This document shows positions 1 to 8,838 of a DNA stretch of 37,607 nt, one piece after another. Each line of letters begins with the position of its first letter. Position 1 is the first letter of the stretch. The position numbers and the translations under genes are program-made. The notes under the pieces are model-generated. The model searched no databases. It worked only from the letters and a program-made list of their open reading frames with translations, and was not told the DNA's origin. This DNA comes from Saprospiraceae bacterium (GTDB lineage Bacteria; Bacteroidota; Bacteroidia; Chitinophagales; Saprospiraceae): NCBI GenBank assembly GCA_013001595.1, contig JABDMH010000050.1, positions 1-37,607 on the forward strand. Reading direction: 5' to 3'.

Positions 1-3000
1 TTCCATTACTGACATCACTGATGAAAGTGAATGAAGCGGAATCCAAAGCACAGTTGTCGGCAGCAGAACCACCAGCATTCAAGAAAGTGTCCAGGTTGGT
101 GTAAGGCGGTATTTCGGTGATATCGCACAGCGCATTGAGTGGAGTTGGACAGGTGATGGTAGGAGGAGTGACATCATCGATGATGATCAGTTGTTGGCAA
201 GTGGCTACATTACCGCATACATCTGCTACTTCATATGTTCGAGTGATGGTCTCAGGGCAGGTATTTCCGTCACTAATCTCACTGACCAGTCTTAAAGTGT
301 CCACTCCGCAATTGTCTGAAAATGTTCCACCAAGTAATTCGAAGTTGGCCAATGTCAAAGTGTCGATTTCACCTATCGAACACTCTGTAGTAATATTAGG
401 GGGACATACAATACTAGGAGGTGTTACATCATTGATGGTAATCACCTGGATACATGAGTCTGCGTTGCCGCACATGTCTTCCAGATAATAAGTACGAGTC
501 ACGGTCTCTGCACACAAAGTGCTGTCGCTGATCTCTCGCAATAGTTGGAAGGACGATGGTACAATGGCACAATTACCAAAGGCTGTTCCGCCCGCAGCTA
601 CAAAAGCATTCCAATCTGCATAAGGGGGATGTTCGGAAACATCGCAAACGGCCGATAATGGACCCGGGCACTCGATATCTACAGCGTCAGGTGTCGGAAC
701 GGTGAAAATTCGCATACAACTGTCAGCTGTACCACAATCATCTATTGCAACGTACCAGACTGTGTCGACTCCACCGCAACTATCTGGAGGTGTCAGTGCA
801 GTAAGATCTGTGGCAGTCACATCGCAGCCATTGCTATAACTAAACTGAATAATCCAACTATTCCAGCTTGAATTTATGGTAGCTTGACTGGCACAAAGTG
901 GAACACTTTGATCAGGTGGGCAACTTACGGTCACCGGTGTCGGGGGATCTACAGCGAAAATCACTGTGCACATATCTGTACTACTACAGGCATCTGTGGC
1001 AGTATAAGTGACTATGATCTGACCTCCGCAAGTATCAGGAGGATCATACATTGCATCGATGTCAGTTTCAGTGACATCACATCCATTGGCATAGCTGAAT
1101 TGAGCAACCCAACTTGCCCATGCAGCATCGATGCCAGCTTGTGTTGTACATTCTGACAATGTTTGATTAACAGGACAACTTACCGTCACTGGTACCGGGG
1201 CTAATACGGTAAATGTCCTGGTGCAAGTGGAGACATTTAGGCACACATCGGTTGCAGTATAGGTAACATCTATGAAGCCGCCACAACTATCGGGAGGGCT
1301 CAGACCTGTCAATCCACCTTCGGTAATCGAACCACAAATATCGGAGCCTGAGAACAAAGCCAGCCAATCATTAAAAGCAGTAATGATGTCTGCCTGACTA
1401 ATACAAGGTCCGACAGTAAGGTCATTGGGACAATTGATGGTAGGTGCCGTCTCGTCGTCAATGAAGATATTGCCTGTGCAGGTTGTAGCATTGCCGCAGA
1501 CGTCAGTTATAGTAAAAGTCACCGCTTTAGAAACACTCTGATCACAGCTTAGTGGAGGAGGTAGGTTATCCCAGTCATTGGTCACGGTCAGGTTGTCTCC
1601 GCAATCGTCGAAAGATGCTGCTTCAATAGCGGCCTCGGTCGCAGCAATCCAATTAATAATGGAGTCATTAACATTCATGGGATCACACTCCAGAATAAGA
1701 TCGTTTACAACACAATTGACGGTAGGCGGTTGATCATCGATCATGATGACTGGCCCGATGCAGGTTGTGACATTGCCACATTGATCCGTAACTGAAAATG
1801 TGACTTCGATACCTTGCAATTCATTGCAATCGTACACAGGTACCTGACCAGTCCAGTCATGACCTACTACCGGGGCTGGTCCACAGTCATCACTCGAATT
1901 GTTACCAATATCAGTGACTGTGGTACCGACCCAGGCACTTATCATTGCTTGATGGTCTTGCTGACATTGCAGGAATAAGGTATCCACCACGCAGGTCACT
2001 ATGGGGGCGATGGTGTCGATGATCACTACTTCTCCAGTACAAGTGATCGAATTCATGCAAGCATCCGAGACTGTGAAAGTAACGCTGATTCCAGTAGTAC
2101 CATTACAGTCTAGAACGGGCACATCGGAACCGTTCCAGTCATCAGTCACATTAAGCATTTGACCGCAATTGTCATTGGCATTGGATAAAATGTCAGACGT
2201 AGTTACACTTACCCAGTTTTGGATCTCCGTCAGATAGTCTCCGTCGCACTGTAGTTTTAAGGTGTCCACAGCACAATTGATTACAGGGGGTATTTCGTCA
2301 TCGATGATGATCTGTGCGCTGCAGGTAACGGCATTACCACAATCATCTTCCACATTGAAGTTTACGACCAATCCCGTTGTGCCATTACAGTCTAGGGTGG
2401 GGAGGGCACCTGTATAATTATGCGTGACCGATATGATTCCGCAATTGTCTGTTGCTGCATTTTCCAGCGCGGTCACATTGGCATTTAGCCAGGTGTTTAT
2501 TTCTGTTGCATAATCCTGATCGCATTCCAGGACCAGATCAGCTACATTGCATCCAATAGTTGGAGCTACGTTGTCTTGGACCGTTATCGTTTGCATGCAT
2601 GAGACCATTGGGGTACACGAATCCTGAGCCATCCAGGTTCTTTCAATCGTATAGGTGCCCGAACAAGGTCCGGGAACGATGTTATCACTATATGAAATCG
2701 TTGCTCCGCAGTTATCAGTAACTGTAGCATTACCGGTGTTGCTGGGATCAAATGAATCATCGCAATTGACCGTAATATTGGGTGGACACGTTATCACTGG
2801 CTGCTGGGTGTCTCCAGGTACGATCTCTGTGTCTGTATCCGTGCAGCCGTCTAGGGTCACATTCAAGGTAATTGTTTTATCACCGCAGGTAGAATACGTT
2901 ACAGTAGGTGGATTATAGCCACTTGATCCAGTGCCAGTATGCGAACTGGGACTGGCTCCCGAGCCAAAATCCCAAACATATACAGCACCTGCTCCTTCAT

Positions 3001-4231
3001 TTTGAGCTGTAAAAGTGACTGCCTGATTCACACAGATCTCGGTGGGAGGATTGATCACTGCATCTGGGACCGGTTTTAGGGTAATTACAAAGTCCTGGAT
3101 CCGCCTGGAGCAAGCACCGTACGTTGGATTTTCCACGGCTACTGACTTGGTGCCTGGAGTGGTATAGGGACTATTAGGTGTGTAGAGATTGATACCTTGA
3201 TCAATCAAAGTCCCTGATGCCCCAGCGCCATTGTACCAGAACACTTCATAGCTGTTCGCTGGCAGCACAGTAGCTGTAGGTAAATACTGGCTGACATCGT
3301 TTTGGCAATATTCTGGGTAATTGATTACGATCGATCCAATAGGTTCAATGGTTACTTGAACTTGGGTACAGACAGTCAGATCTGATGAGCAATTTGCCGG
3401 TATATTTGCTGAAGCCGAACCACAGACATCATAGATGAGAACTGGCGGATTACCTGGAGGCAATGGAGATCCGGCAGGAACAAATACACTATTATTTAGT
3501 CTCCCGGATGTATAAGTCAAGTAAGCATCGTATTGTGGATTCTGAGCTGAACTCCAAGTAACAGTGGTACTGTCCACTCCGGGAGCGTTCACCGACAGAT
3601 TTATACCGCAATCCTCTGCCGTGGCTTCAATTGTTGGATTGATTTCGGCCTTTAACGCTTTGATTCGGTAGATATTATCGTTGTTTCCAGTCATGCAAAA
3701 GTTGACGAAGAGCGTATCAGCCAGGGTCCATCCTCCCGGGATGTCATCTATACAAATTGGATCAAATGATGTGTACCAGTTAGGGTCACAGTTAATTCTA
3801 TATTCAAAATTTCCAGAGTTTCCTGAATTGGAAATATTGGGTGCTCCGGGCGCATCCTTGTCGCCAGGTTGGCCATTGATTCCTTTCCATTCGTCATCTT
3901 GGCCGGAATTTATGAGTTCGAATAGAAAGCCTTCGGTAGCAGGGTCCAGAAGAATCTTGAATTCCAGGCATCTTTCATTGCTAAAGATCTGTGGCATCCC
4001 ACAGCAGGTGTCTTGGTTGCTACCGCGGGTTAGTTCGCATGAATACCACTTATAGCTTGGATATCCCCGTAGATCCACAAAGATGCTAGGGACCACACTA
4101 TTGCAATTGGAGACATTTGTAAAATTACAGTTAAACCAGGAGGGTTGGGCATAGAGATTACCCATCCCGATGAGAAAGGTAACCAGGAATAAAATAATTT
4201 TGATGATATGGGTTGGATGTTGGATGCGCAT
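1..4231 (-). CDS. giant secreted HYR/PKD-repeat protein (C-terminus beyond window)
   Basis: The frame is open from an ATG at 4231 to the window edge (about 1410 codons), so the end is missing. Residues 1-28 form a signal peptide (hydrophobic IIKIILFLVTFLIGMG, cleavage after NLYA). A PKD-like segment (YVWDFGSG) lies near residues 390-470. The rest is tandem cysteine-rich repeats of three classes: roughly 557-930 with units ending in VTFxVxDxCGNxxTC, 930-1177 with PPDxCGG and VTYTATDxC, and 1177 onward with SEISDGxTCPETITRTY. These match HYR-like immunoglobulin-fold repeats of large Bacteroidota surface proteins, which usually end in a type IX secretion signal; that end is not visible here. Likely an exported adhesin or matrix protein. 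Short open frames on the plus strand across this region are shadows of the repeats. Confidence 0.85.
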   Translation of the reverse strand, partial: MRIQHPTHIIKIILFLVTFLIGMGNLYAQPSWFNCNFTNVSNCNSVVPSIFVDLRGYPSYKWYSCELTRGSNQDTCCGMPQIFSNERCLEFKILLDPATEGFLFELINSGQDDEWKGINGQPGDKDAPGAPNISNSGNSGNFEYRINCDPNWYTSFDPICIDDIPGGWTLADTLFVNFCMTGNNDNIYRIKALKAEINPTIEATAEDCGINLSVNAPGVDSTTVTWSSAQNPQYDAYLTYTSGRLNNSVFVPAGSPLPPGNPPVLIYDVCGSASANIPANCSSDLTVCTQVQVTIEPIGSIVINYPEYCQNDVSQYLPTATVLPANSYEVFWYNGAGASGTLIDQGINLYTPNSPYTTPGTKSVAVENPTYGACSRRIQDFVITLKPVPDAVINPPTEICVNQAVTFTAQNEGAGAVYVWDFGSGASPSSHTGTGSSGYNPPTVTYSTCGDKTITLNVTLDGCTDTDTEIVPGDTQQPVITCPPNITVNCDDSFDPSNTGNATVTDNCGATISYSDNIVPGPCSGTYTIERTWMAQDSCTPMVSCMQTITVQDNVAPTIGCNVADLVLECDQDYATEINTWLNANVTALENAATDNCGIISVTHNYTGALPTLDCNGTTGLVVNFNVEDDCGNAVTCSAQIIIDDEIPPVINCAVDTLKLQCDGDYLTEIQNWVSVTTSDILSNANDNCGQMLNVTDDWNGSDVPVLDCNGTTGISVTFTVSDACMNSITCTGEVVIIDTIAPIVTCVVDTLFLQCQQDHQAMISAWVGTTVTDIGNNSSDDCGPAPVVGHDWTGQVPVYDCNELQGIEVTFSVTDQCGNVTTCIGPVIMIDDQPPTVNCVVNDLILECDPMNVNDSIINWIAATEAAIEAASFDDCGDNLTVTNDWDNLPPPLSCDQSVSKAVTFTITDVCGNATTCTGNIFIDDETAPTINCPNDLTVGPCISQADIITAFNDWLALFSGSDICGSITEGGLTGLSPPDSCGGFIDVTYTATDVCLNVSTCTRTFTVLAPVPVTVSCPVNQTLSECTTQAGIDAAWASWVAQFSYANGCDVTETDIDAMYDPPDTCGGQIIVTYTATDACSSTDMCTVIFAVDPPTPVTVSCPPDQSVPLCASQATINSSWNSWIIQFSYSNGCDVTATDLTALTPPDSCGGVDTVWYVAIDDCGTADSCMRIFTVPTPDAVDIECPGPLSAVCDVSEHPPYADWNAFVAAGGTAFGNCAIVPSSFQLLREISDSTLCAETVTRTYYLEDMCGNADSCIQVITINDVTPPSIVCPPNITTECSIGEIDTLTLANFELLGGTFSDNCGVDTLRLVSEISDGNTCPETITRTYEVADVCGNVATCQQLIIIDDVTPPTITCPTPLNALCDITEIPPYTNLDTFLNAGGSAADNCALDSASFTFISDVSNG

Positions 4232-4232
4232 G

Positions 4233-4559
4233 TCAACGTTCTCTCATATAGTCTCTGTTTTTACTGTGAGAAAATAAGTCGATTACCTGGCCGGTAATCT
4301 GCTTCGTTTTTGCCGCACGCAGCTGCTGGGAGTCATTGAGCTGACCTAGATGTAATCCAATAGGGTATTCGAGATTATGAGCTAAGAGGAATGTATTAAA
4401 CTTAGCATTTACACCACGGAATCCATTGGGGATGGTTGTGCTGAGTGTGTCAATAAAGAATAGGGCCAAGGCCCCACGAGTGGTTCTCACGGAATAACTT
4501 TGTTTGGGTTTCTGGAGGATTGATTGAGCTGTCCAGGAACCATCAATCCGTGCGCTCAA
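4233..4559 (-). CDS. hypothetical small ORF upstream of the HYR-repeat protein
   Basis: A 108-codon frame ends one base before the ATG of the HYR-repeat gene, so the two could be translationally linked. The product is hydrophilic with no signal peptide, membrane segment or motif I recognise. It contains stretches such as NTFLLAHNLEYPIGLHLG. It may equally be an untranslated leader that happens to be open, or the tail of an older gene. Listed only because of its length and exact abutment to the next start. Confidence 0.22.
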   Translation of the reverse strand: MSARIDGSWTAQSILQKPKQSYSVRTTRGALALFFIDTLSTTIPNGFRGVNAKFNTFLLAHNLEYPIGLHLGQLNDSQQLRAAKTKQITGQVIDLFSHSKNRDYMRER

Positions 4560-5208
4560 AATGCAAAAAAATACCTAGAATTACAACGTATTAAGAGCAG
4601 TATCTATACATATTCTTTGCAATATGACGACCTTGAGTGACTTGGTGACTCTACTATAAATAGTAGATATCTAAATATGTAATATAGTTGTTTTTCACAA
4701 TATAAATAGATTCATCTTTATGTGGCTTCTCTTGAGCCATCTACATATAAAATTAATTTTTAATATTATGATAAGTTGGAATCTTTAGCTTGTGTTCATT
4801 GTCTGGTTACATATTGATAATTAGGGATAAGTGGCAGTCTGATCACTTGAAATCTTTTTCTAAAAAGTCTAAGAATTTTGCTCTTCATATTCCCTGGAGT
4901 CATTTTTTCCAGCAAAGCCCGACTGATTTCCCTTTTGAATTGCCGATTGGATTCCATCTGTCGGTGTCAAGATATCCAGATGGGAATCCGGCTTTTGTAT
5001 GAGCTCTGATTAGTTCACCTAGTTTGTGGTCGAGTTATCGCTTCTCGCTGATAGTGTTGGGTACTGCCACATGGAATGAATCTAAGTTTATGCTAGTGCT
5101 GTCAGTCAAAGGTGTTTCTTCAGGGCATGGGAAATCTCTTCCATGAGTAATCTAAGTACTGCTACAATTCATATGAATCTGCCCAAACACTTGGGTGTTT
5201 GTGATGAA
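4560..5208. other. AT-rich intergenic region without a supported gene
   Basis: No reading frame on either strand looks protein-like. The first 200 bases are AT-rich and probably carry the promoter of the minus-strand HYR gene, but I could not place a convincing Bacteroidota promoter (TTG then TAnnTTTG). A perfect palindrome lies at 4651-4666. The stretch 4800-5200 may be decayed coding DNA, given the transposase-like tail just beyond it. Confidence 0.5.
4651..4666. repeat. perfect 16-bp palindrome CTACTATAAATAGTAG
   Basis: Seven-base arms CTACTAT and ATAGTAG flank two A residues. It sits about 90 bases upstream of the 108-codon frame and 420 upstream of the HYR gene start. It could be an operator for a dimeric regulator or a small hairpin; nothing else supports a function. 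Confidence 0.3.
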
Positions 5209-5360
5209 TCAATTGGACTTCTTAGTTAGCTTGGCTCGCACAATCTGGATTTTCAACTTCAGCCAATCGGTGAAACGCCGATAAAAGATGGCCATTTGGC
5301 CATTATGTCTCATAGCAGTCTCCCTTTTGAGTCCCCAAGAATGTTGATAGCAACTGCATA
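5209..5360 (-). pseudogene. degenerate C-terminal fragment of an IS110-family transposase
   Basis: Reading the minus strand from 5340 to a TGA at 5209 gives a short open stretch with SWGLKRETAM, then RHNGQMAIFYRRF, then KLKIQIVRAKLTKK. This resembles, from memory, the end of Bacteroidota IS110/IS116/IS902 transposases (SWxAIRKDPA, FYxR, KAIVRIARKLLNR). Nothing upstream continues the frame, and fragments in other frames suggest frameshifts. No element ends are visible. The family match is weak and rests on pattern memory. Confidence 0.35.
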
Positions 5361-5484
5361 TATCTACTTTTTTCAACTCAGAATTGTTTCCAAGTCTTTC
5401 GATGCGAATTGACTACCCAGGTAAATCCAACTGCAACGCAGCTCCTCTAACATAATTTGGATTTCGCAAAAAGATTCAGCCCTT

Positions 5485-6058
5485 TTACTCACTGATCTCA
5501 AAAAGATGTCCATCAGGATCAAAAAAGAAACAACGTATTTCTTGTCCCCTTGTCACGGGTGGAGTTACAAAATCTACACCTTTTCGCCTAAGCAATTGAT
5601 AAGATGCATGACAATCTTGTACTCTGATGGTGAAAGAATGACTTACCGATTGCCTTCCTTCTGGTGGCCTAAAAGCTGTATTTGGCTTGTCAGAAGTCGG
5701 TGCCCCGCTGGTCACCAATAATATCCATCGGTTGAGAAATTTTAAGACAAGTACACTGTCTGCTAGAATATGTTGAATAATTTTGTGGCCCTTTTTGCGA
5801 AGGGCAAGGCGTCAAAACGGAATCATGGCTCTAGCCCTGTTGAGTATTTGCAGCGAAGCATTTCGTGAAAAGGGGCCATAATTAACGACAATCTTTCAGT
5901 AGACAGTGTACAAACGAATCTCCTCCGTATTTACGATAAATTTCCGCTCAGAGTTTACGTACATAGAATTCCTCAGATTGGTTCATGTCCGAGACTACCA
6001 GAATAGTTGTTATTTCAGATCCTTCGAATGGATCTTGTGACAGATTGATATCTTCCAT
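5485..6058 (-). pseudogene. VOC (glyoxalase/bleomycin-resistance) family gene, disrupted
   Basis: The start is ATG at 6058 and the first part reads TTILVVSDMNQSEEFYVRKL. An in-frame TGA (5948-5950) then falls where the family has glycine (LGAEIY). The frame continues AEIYRKYGGDSFV and is cut by a 153-bp element at 5755-5907. After the element it resumes with LVLKFLNRWILLVTSG and runs to CFFFDPDGHLFEISE and a stop at 5485. Removing the element and one copy of the 4-base duplication restores the frame exactly. VOC proteins are about 120-130 residue metal-binding enzymes or resistance proteins with paired beta-alpha-beta-beta-beta modules. The ATG lies 9 bases past the end of the pirin pseudogene, so the two were probably one operon. 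A nonsense codon plus an insertion argue for true inactivation. Confidence 0.85.
5755..5907. mobile_element. 153-bp MITE-like inverted-repeat element inside the VOC gene
   Basis: The element has terminal inverted repeats ACTGTCTGCT (5755-5764) and AGTAGACAGT (5898-5907), matching at 9 of 10 positions. The similarity extends imperfectly about 45 bases inward (GTGGCCCTTTTTGCG against the complement of CACGAAAAGGGGCC in the other arm). It is flanked by the direct repeat GTAC at 5751-5754 and 5908-5911. Excising it with one GTAC rejoins the VOC reading frame, which fixes the boundaries. There is no room for a transposase, so it would be mobilised in trans. Its parent family is not identified. Confidence 0.8.
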
Positions 6059-6066
6059 AGTATTTA

Positions 6067-6932
6067 TTATTCTTCTATTAGCACACCCATTTTTCCCATT
6101 TGATAGTCACGCATTGCTCTCAAGATTTCTGATTGTGTATTCATCACAAATGGTCCTTGTTGGACTACTTCTTCTTGAATTGGCAATCCTGCCAGGAAGA
6201 GGAAGGAAGAATCTGCTGTTAAAATTACTTCAATATCAGTGAGGTCATCCTGCACGAGGATAAGGTGCTTGCCACTGACTTTGACATCCCCACATACCAT
6301 TATAGATCCGGATATGACATACAACATACTGTGATATTCTTTTGGAAAAGTGATCGTCTGTGACCCTCCTATCTTTCCTTCACTCTAAAGAATAAGTAAG
6401 TCGGTTTCAGTGCGATTGGTAGATATATGCTCACCCACTTGTCCGGCGATGATTTTAGTCACGATCTTCTGATCAGGTGATGTACTGGTAGGGACGCTTG
6501 ATTTCGGCAGGTATTGATAGGATGGTGGAATCATTTTCTTGGCAGCGGGAGCATTTATCCATAATTGAACAACCTCTTGAATTCCACCTTCCTCGGCGAG
6601 TTTTTGAGAAGGGCGCTCGCTGTGAATTATTCCTGCTCCTGCATTCATCCATTGCACTTCTCCCGCGCTAGTAATCTGACTGTTTCCCCAGCTATCTCTA
6701 TAATGTACCTCTCCTTTGATCACGAATGTAACCGGGGAGAATCCCTTATGTGGATGTGGACCCAGGCCTTGCTTTATTGCAGGTAAATCTGTCTTGAAGG
6801 AAAATTCCGCATGATGCAGCAAGAGAAAAGGATCTACGCTATTTACAGTCGAATTGGGGAGGGCTTTTTGATCAGGATCCCATCCATGTTTACCCAAGAA
6901 GCCGGAATGATATCAATTATGGATTTTTTCAT
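6067..6932 (-). pseudogene. pirin family gene with an in-frame stop and an N-terminal frameshift
   Basis: The main frame runs from about 6897 to a TAA at 6067 and is interrupted only by a TAG at 6385-6387. Before it lies the pirin cupin core (HPHKGFSPVTFVIKGEVHYRD, then WMNAGAGIIHSE). After it, in the same frame, come the second cupin and the pirin C-terminal domain (LFLAGLPIQEEVVQQGPFVMN, then a DYQMGKMG tail). The natural start is probably the ATG at 6932 (MKKSIIDII), one frame off, so a small indel near 6900 is likely; the only in-frame start is a TTG at 6897. Restored length is about 285 residues, normal for pirins, which are iron-binding cupins, some with quercetinase activity. The next gene, a VOC pseudogene, begins 9 bases downstream. 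Confidence 0.8.
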
Positions 6933-7077
6933 TTTCGGAGCAGAGCTAAATTCATTCTACTAAGCATCAGGTGCTCCATGACCCATCAAAGATGGGTTAC
7001 CTATTTATACCGATTCTAATGAATTTGTAATACGATATGAGAAATTCATTGAACGCCTCAATGCTTATTTTTTTCTG

Positions 7078-7110
7078 CCTTTCTTCGACTTCGCTCAGAA
7101 CAGGTTGTCA
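7078..7110. repeat. single intergenic 'CTTCGACTTCGCTCAG' type repeat
   Basis: The run CTTCGACTTCGCTCAGAACA belongs to the same intergenic repeat class that dominates 18.8-19.9 kb (there as CTGAGTGGAACGAAGTG and its complement). It sits between the sulfatase stop and the pirin remnant, in a 230-base gap with no gene. Confidence 0.5.
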
Positions 7111-7162
7111 GAATTAAAGCCACATCGTCTAATTCGATAAATTATTATTAATGATCCTGACG

Positions 7163-8782
7163 CTATTTGCCTCCCATTTCTTTATACATATTGATGTAGT
7201 GCTGATCAAGTTCTTCACCATCCTTATATTTTACACGTAGCTCGGCCAGCTTTTCTTTTAAATCTTTTACGACATCTTGATAAGTGGGATCATCATAAAC
7301 ACTCTGCATTTCTTGAGTATCTTTTTTGCGATCATAGAGTTCCCACTCATCAATGTCGTCGTAGAAATGGATGAGTTTATACTCTTCAGTTACGATCCCG
7401 TAGTGCCGTTTTACCATGTGCACTGCTGGATATTCATAATAATGATAATATACCGCATCTCGAAAACCTAGTGTATCTCCCTGGAATAAGGGTATCAAAT
7501 TTTCTCCTTGCATGTCTGCCGGTGGATTTACACCAGCCGCATGAAGTAGTGTAGGGGCAAAGTCTAAATTTTGCACCATTTGGGTGTTAATAGATCTCGG
7601 TTTAATAACATCTGGCCATTTGACCACCAAAGGTGTCTTGAAAGATTCATCATATATAAATCGTTTGTCAAACCAACCATGTTCACCTAAATAAAAGCCT
7701 TGATCAGATGTGTAAACTACCAGGGTATTATCGGACAGCCCACTGGCGTCTAAATAATCCAAGACCTCACCCACACCTTCATCTACTGCGGCGATACTTC
7801 CGAGATAGTCTTGCATATATCTTTGATATCTCCAGCTCATCAGTTCCTTTTGTGACATATTGGGATAGTTCTTCTTAAAATTCTCATTAATGGGTCCATA
7901 GATCTCATCCCAGGCAGCTCGTTGTTCAGCATTTTGGCGTCCCACTTCACGTTCAAAAGCTTTCTTATCCCAATTTGCAGTTTCAGGTATGCCCAATTCA
8001 TCCATGAGCTGTGGATAGATTTTGCTATCCCCAGCCCAGTTCATATGGGCAAGCAGATTCATTTCAGCCTCTTTAGCAGCAGTACCCCTGCCACTATAGT
8101 CATCAAATAGGGTGGCGGGTTCAGGAAATGTCTTTTTGGTAAACTCCCGGTAATGTCTAGGAGCCGGCAGCCATTCTCTGTGCGGAGCTTTATGCAAATA
8201 CATAAGTAGAAAGGGCTTTTCTGGATCTCGGTCCTTCTCCAGCCATTCTAAGGTCATGTCGGTTATGATATCTGTCGTATATCCCTCAACTTTAATTCGT
8301 CCTTCAATTTTGGTTATGAAGTCCGGATTGTAATATGTGCCTTGTCCGGGAAGGATGCGGAATTGGTCAAAACCTTTTGGGCTATTCCCAAAATGGAGCT
8401 TCCCAAACATGGCCGTCTGATAACCGGCATCGTGCAAGATTTGAGGAAAAGTGATCTGGGTGGTATCGAATGGAAATCGATTATCAATCTTGCCATTAAG
8501 ATGACTGTGCTTGCCGGTCAGTAATACTGCCCTTGACGGAGCACATATTGAATTGGTGACACAGGCATTGGTAAAGAGCAATCCCTGCTCCGCTATGCGA
8601 TCGATATTTGGGGTATTTATTAATTTCTTGCTGTAGGCACTGATGGCTTGGTAAGCATGATCATCAGACATCATAAAAACGATATTGGGTCGCTTGTCAT
8701 CATTGGCCTTTTTAGTGTGCTGGTTTGATTGACAAGAGGAAAGGATGAGAGTGACCACGCAAATAAAGGATGTCAGGCGCAT
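7163..8782 (-). CDS. lipoprotein sulfatase (type I formylglycine sulfatase), copy 1
   Basis: Hydrolyses sulfate esters, probably on a glycan, in the periplasm or at the cell surface. The chosen ATG at 8782 gives MRLTSFICVVTLILSSC with a lipobox and Cys17; the frame is open to 8821 but that adds a weak leader. Metal residues DD lie at 40-41. The formylglycine signature CAPSR has Cys80, and the active-site Lys and His occur in GKLHFG. A distal metal site lies in TSDQGFYLGEHGWFDKRF. The phrase LPGQGTYYNPDFI recalls S1_11-type N-acetylglucosamine-6-sulfatases, but the subfamily is from memory. Length 539 residues is normal. It is a close paralogue of the next upstream gene, 56 bases away, from which it probably arose by tandem duplication. 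Confidence 0.92.
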   Translation of the reverse strand: MRLTSFICVVTLILSSCQSNQHTKKANDDKRPNIVFMMSDDHAYQAISAYSKKLINTPNIDRIAEQGLLFTNACVTNSICAPSRAVLLTGKHSHLNGKIDNRFPFDTTQITFPQILHDAGYQTAMFGKLHFGNSPKGFDQFRILPGQGTYYNPDFITKIEGRIKVEGYTTDIITDMTLEWLEKDRDPEKPFLLMYLHKAPHREWLPAPRHYREFTKKTFPEPATLFDDYSGRGTAAKEAEMNLLAHMNWAGDSKIYPQLMDELGIPETANWDKKAFEREVGRQNAEQRAAWDEIYGPINENFKKNYPNMSQKELMSWRYQRYMQDYLGSIAAVDEGVGEVLDYLDASGLSDNTLVVYTSDQGFYLGEHGWFDKRFIYDESFKTPLVVKWPDVIKPRSINTQMVQNLDFAPTLLHAAGVNPPADMQGENLIPLFQGDTLGFRDAVYYHYYEYPAVHMVKRHYGIVTEEYKLIHFYDDIDEWELYDRKKDTQEMQSVYDDPTYQDVVKDLKEKLAELRVKYKDGEELDQHYINMYKEMGGK

Positions 8783-8838
8783 AAGGATTTCTAATTTTTC
8801 AATGAATGAGATGAAAACCAAGTGAAGATACAGTTTGA

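Noticed and set aside
117-1156. Plus-strand open frames at 117-488 and 884-1156
   Set aside because: They lie opposite the clearly coding HYR-repeat frame and have no signal, motif or separate support.
4790-5002. 70-codon plus-strand frame
   Set aside because: No recognisable motif, no start context and a composition like the surrounding noncoding DNA.
6067-6932. Stop-codon recoding (TAG or TGA read as sense) to explain the in-frame stops
   Set aside because: TAG and TGA both occur as interruptions and both also end genes normally in this window, and other lesions are indels or insertions. Simple decay explains all of them.
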